Notes under the pieces: generated by a model
Databases searched by the model: none
What the model saw: only the letters and a program-made list of their open reading frames with translations
Told to the model about the DNA's origin: nothing
Source: Herbaspirillum huttiense
GTDB lineage: Bacteria > Pseudomonadota > Gammaproteobacteria > Burkholderiales > Burkholderiaceae_D
Length of the DNA stretch: 64,000 bases
Reading direction: 5' to 3'
Assembly: GCF_004367745.1 (NCBI RefSeq)
Contig: NZ_CP037993.1
Location: 1,860,001-1,924,000, forward strand
Program-made: the position numbers and the translations under genes
Part shown: in pieces, positions 63,507-64,000 of the stretch
Layout: each line of letters starts with the position of its first letter
How positions within the stretch are numbered: the first letter of the stretch is position 1

Positions 63507-64000
63507 ATGCCTTCCAAACCAAGAATCGAGCAATACAATCAACCCGCAGGCGGCTGGGGCGCACTGAAGTATGTCGCGCTGAACCTGGTCAAGGAACACG
63601 TGGCCGACGGCAAGGGTTTGCGTACCCTGTTGTCGCAGAACCAGCCTGACGGCTTTGATTGCCCCGGTTGCGCATGGCCGGACCGCGAGCACACTTCCAC
63701 CTTCGAATTCTGCGAGAACGGCGTCAAGGCCGTGGCCGCCGAAGCCACCAAGAAGCGTGTCACCCCCGAGTTCTTCGACAAGCACACCGTCACCGAGCTG
63801 ATGCAGCAATCGGATTACGAGCTGGAAGAACACGGCCGCCTGACGCATCCGATGGTGTATGACGCCGCCACCGACAAGTACAAGAAGATCGACTGGTCCG
63901 CCGCCTTCGAGCTGATGGCCAAGCACCTCAATGCCTTGCCCGATCCGGACATGGCGGACTTCTATGTGTCCGGCCGCGCCAGCAACGAAGCGGCTTTCCT
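63507..64000 (+). CDS. FdhF/YdeP-family molybdopterin oxidoreductase (N-terminal part)
   Basis: The first 164 residues are in the window and the frame runs off the right end. The start MPSKPRIEQYNQPAGGWGAL followed by DGFDCPGCAWPDREH and a later DWSAAFELMAKHLNAL is typical of the YdeP/FdhF-like branch of the molybdopterin oxidoreductases, which carry a bis-MGD cofactor and (through the CPGC site) an Fe-S cluster. Function in this branch includes acid resistance and formate-linked reactions; the substrate cannot be stated. The ATG at 63507 lies 25 bp after the MITE, so any promoter must lie in or near the element or be upstream of it. Confidence 0.88.
   Translation, partial: MPSKPRIEQYNQPAGGWGALKYVALNLVKEHVADGKGLRTLLSQNQPDGFDCPGCAWPDREHTSTFEFCENGVKAVAAEATKKRVTPEFFDKHTVTELMQQSDYELEEHGRLTHPMVYDAATDKYKKIDWSAAFELMAKHLNALPDPDMADFYVSGRASNEAAF

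Overview
The window is 64 kb of high-G+C chromosomal DNA with dense gene packing and many short (1-8 bp) gene overlaps. Gene content and order (cysTWA-cysB, ssuEADCB, livJHMGF, hpd with a divergent Lrp regulator, dadA with a divergent Lrp regulator) point to a free-living, plant- or soil-associated betaproteobacterium, most like Herbaspirillum (Oxalobacteraceae). That assignment is from protein character and gene order only; no 16S rRNA or tRNA gene was seen.

Layout. 1-6.4 kb: the end of an upstream membrane-protein gene, an XRE regulator divergent from a methyltransferase, a PBP7-type D,D-endopeptidase, and an arsRBC arsenic operon behind a perfect 18-bp inverted-repeat operator, followed by an IclR regulator. 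6.7-18.4 kb: a sulfur island, with a periplasmic sulfate-binding protein, the complete ssuEADCB sulfonate operon, a lone Mop/TOBE protein, a degenerate EAL protein, an RBBP9-type hydrolase, and cysTWA-cysB for sulfate import. 18.4-22 kb: small and envelope genes (GNAT, M15 peptidase, small lipoprotein, phosphodiester glycosidase) and a candidate orphan small RNA. 22.3-27.2 kb: livJHMGF branched-chain amino acid importer. 27.4-30.9 kb: a three-subunit FAD/cytochrome c periplasmic dehydrogenase. 31-40 kb: an amino-acid binding protein, an MFS exporter, 4-hydroxyphenylpyruvate dioxygenase with an Lrp regulator, the alkylation-repair genes ada and alkB with a lipoprotein esterase between them, and a eukaryote-like topoisomerase IB.

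40-53.3 kb is the most unusual region. It is a contact-dependent inhibition (CDI) / two-partner secretion locus: an Omp85-type transporter (cdiB) divergent from an about 2,830-residue CdiA/FhaB-like exoprotein with ESPR signal, TPS domain, FHA repeats, a Tyr/Trp/Pro-rich centre, a VEANN pretoxin motif and a Gly/Ala-rich, membrane-like, A+T-richer C-terminus. A four-base overlap joins it to a small two-helix membrane protein that is the likely immunity factor. Behind it lie a decayed toxin-tail remnant, a nearly identical about 640-bp copy of an internal cdiA segment joined to another toxin remnant, an intact orphan immunity-like gene, and a broken IS21-family element. This is a toxin-swapping module archive in partial decay.

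53.4-59.1 kb: a sugar ABC importer (binding protein, double ATPase, two permeases) with an SMP-30/gluconolactonase, driven by a consensus-like promoter bracketed by two FadR/GntR-type operators although no GntR gene is present here. 59.1-64 kb: an EamA transporter, an AraC regulator, dadA with its Lrp-type regulator, a structured about 270-bp MITE with perfect 26-bp terminal inverted repeats, and the start of an FdhF/YdeP-type molybdopterin oxidoreductase that runs off the end.
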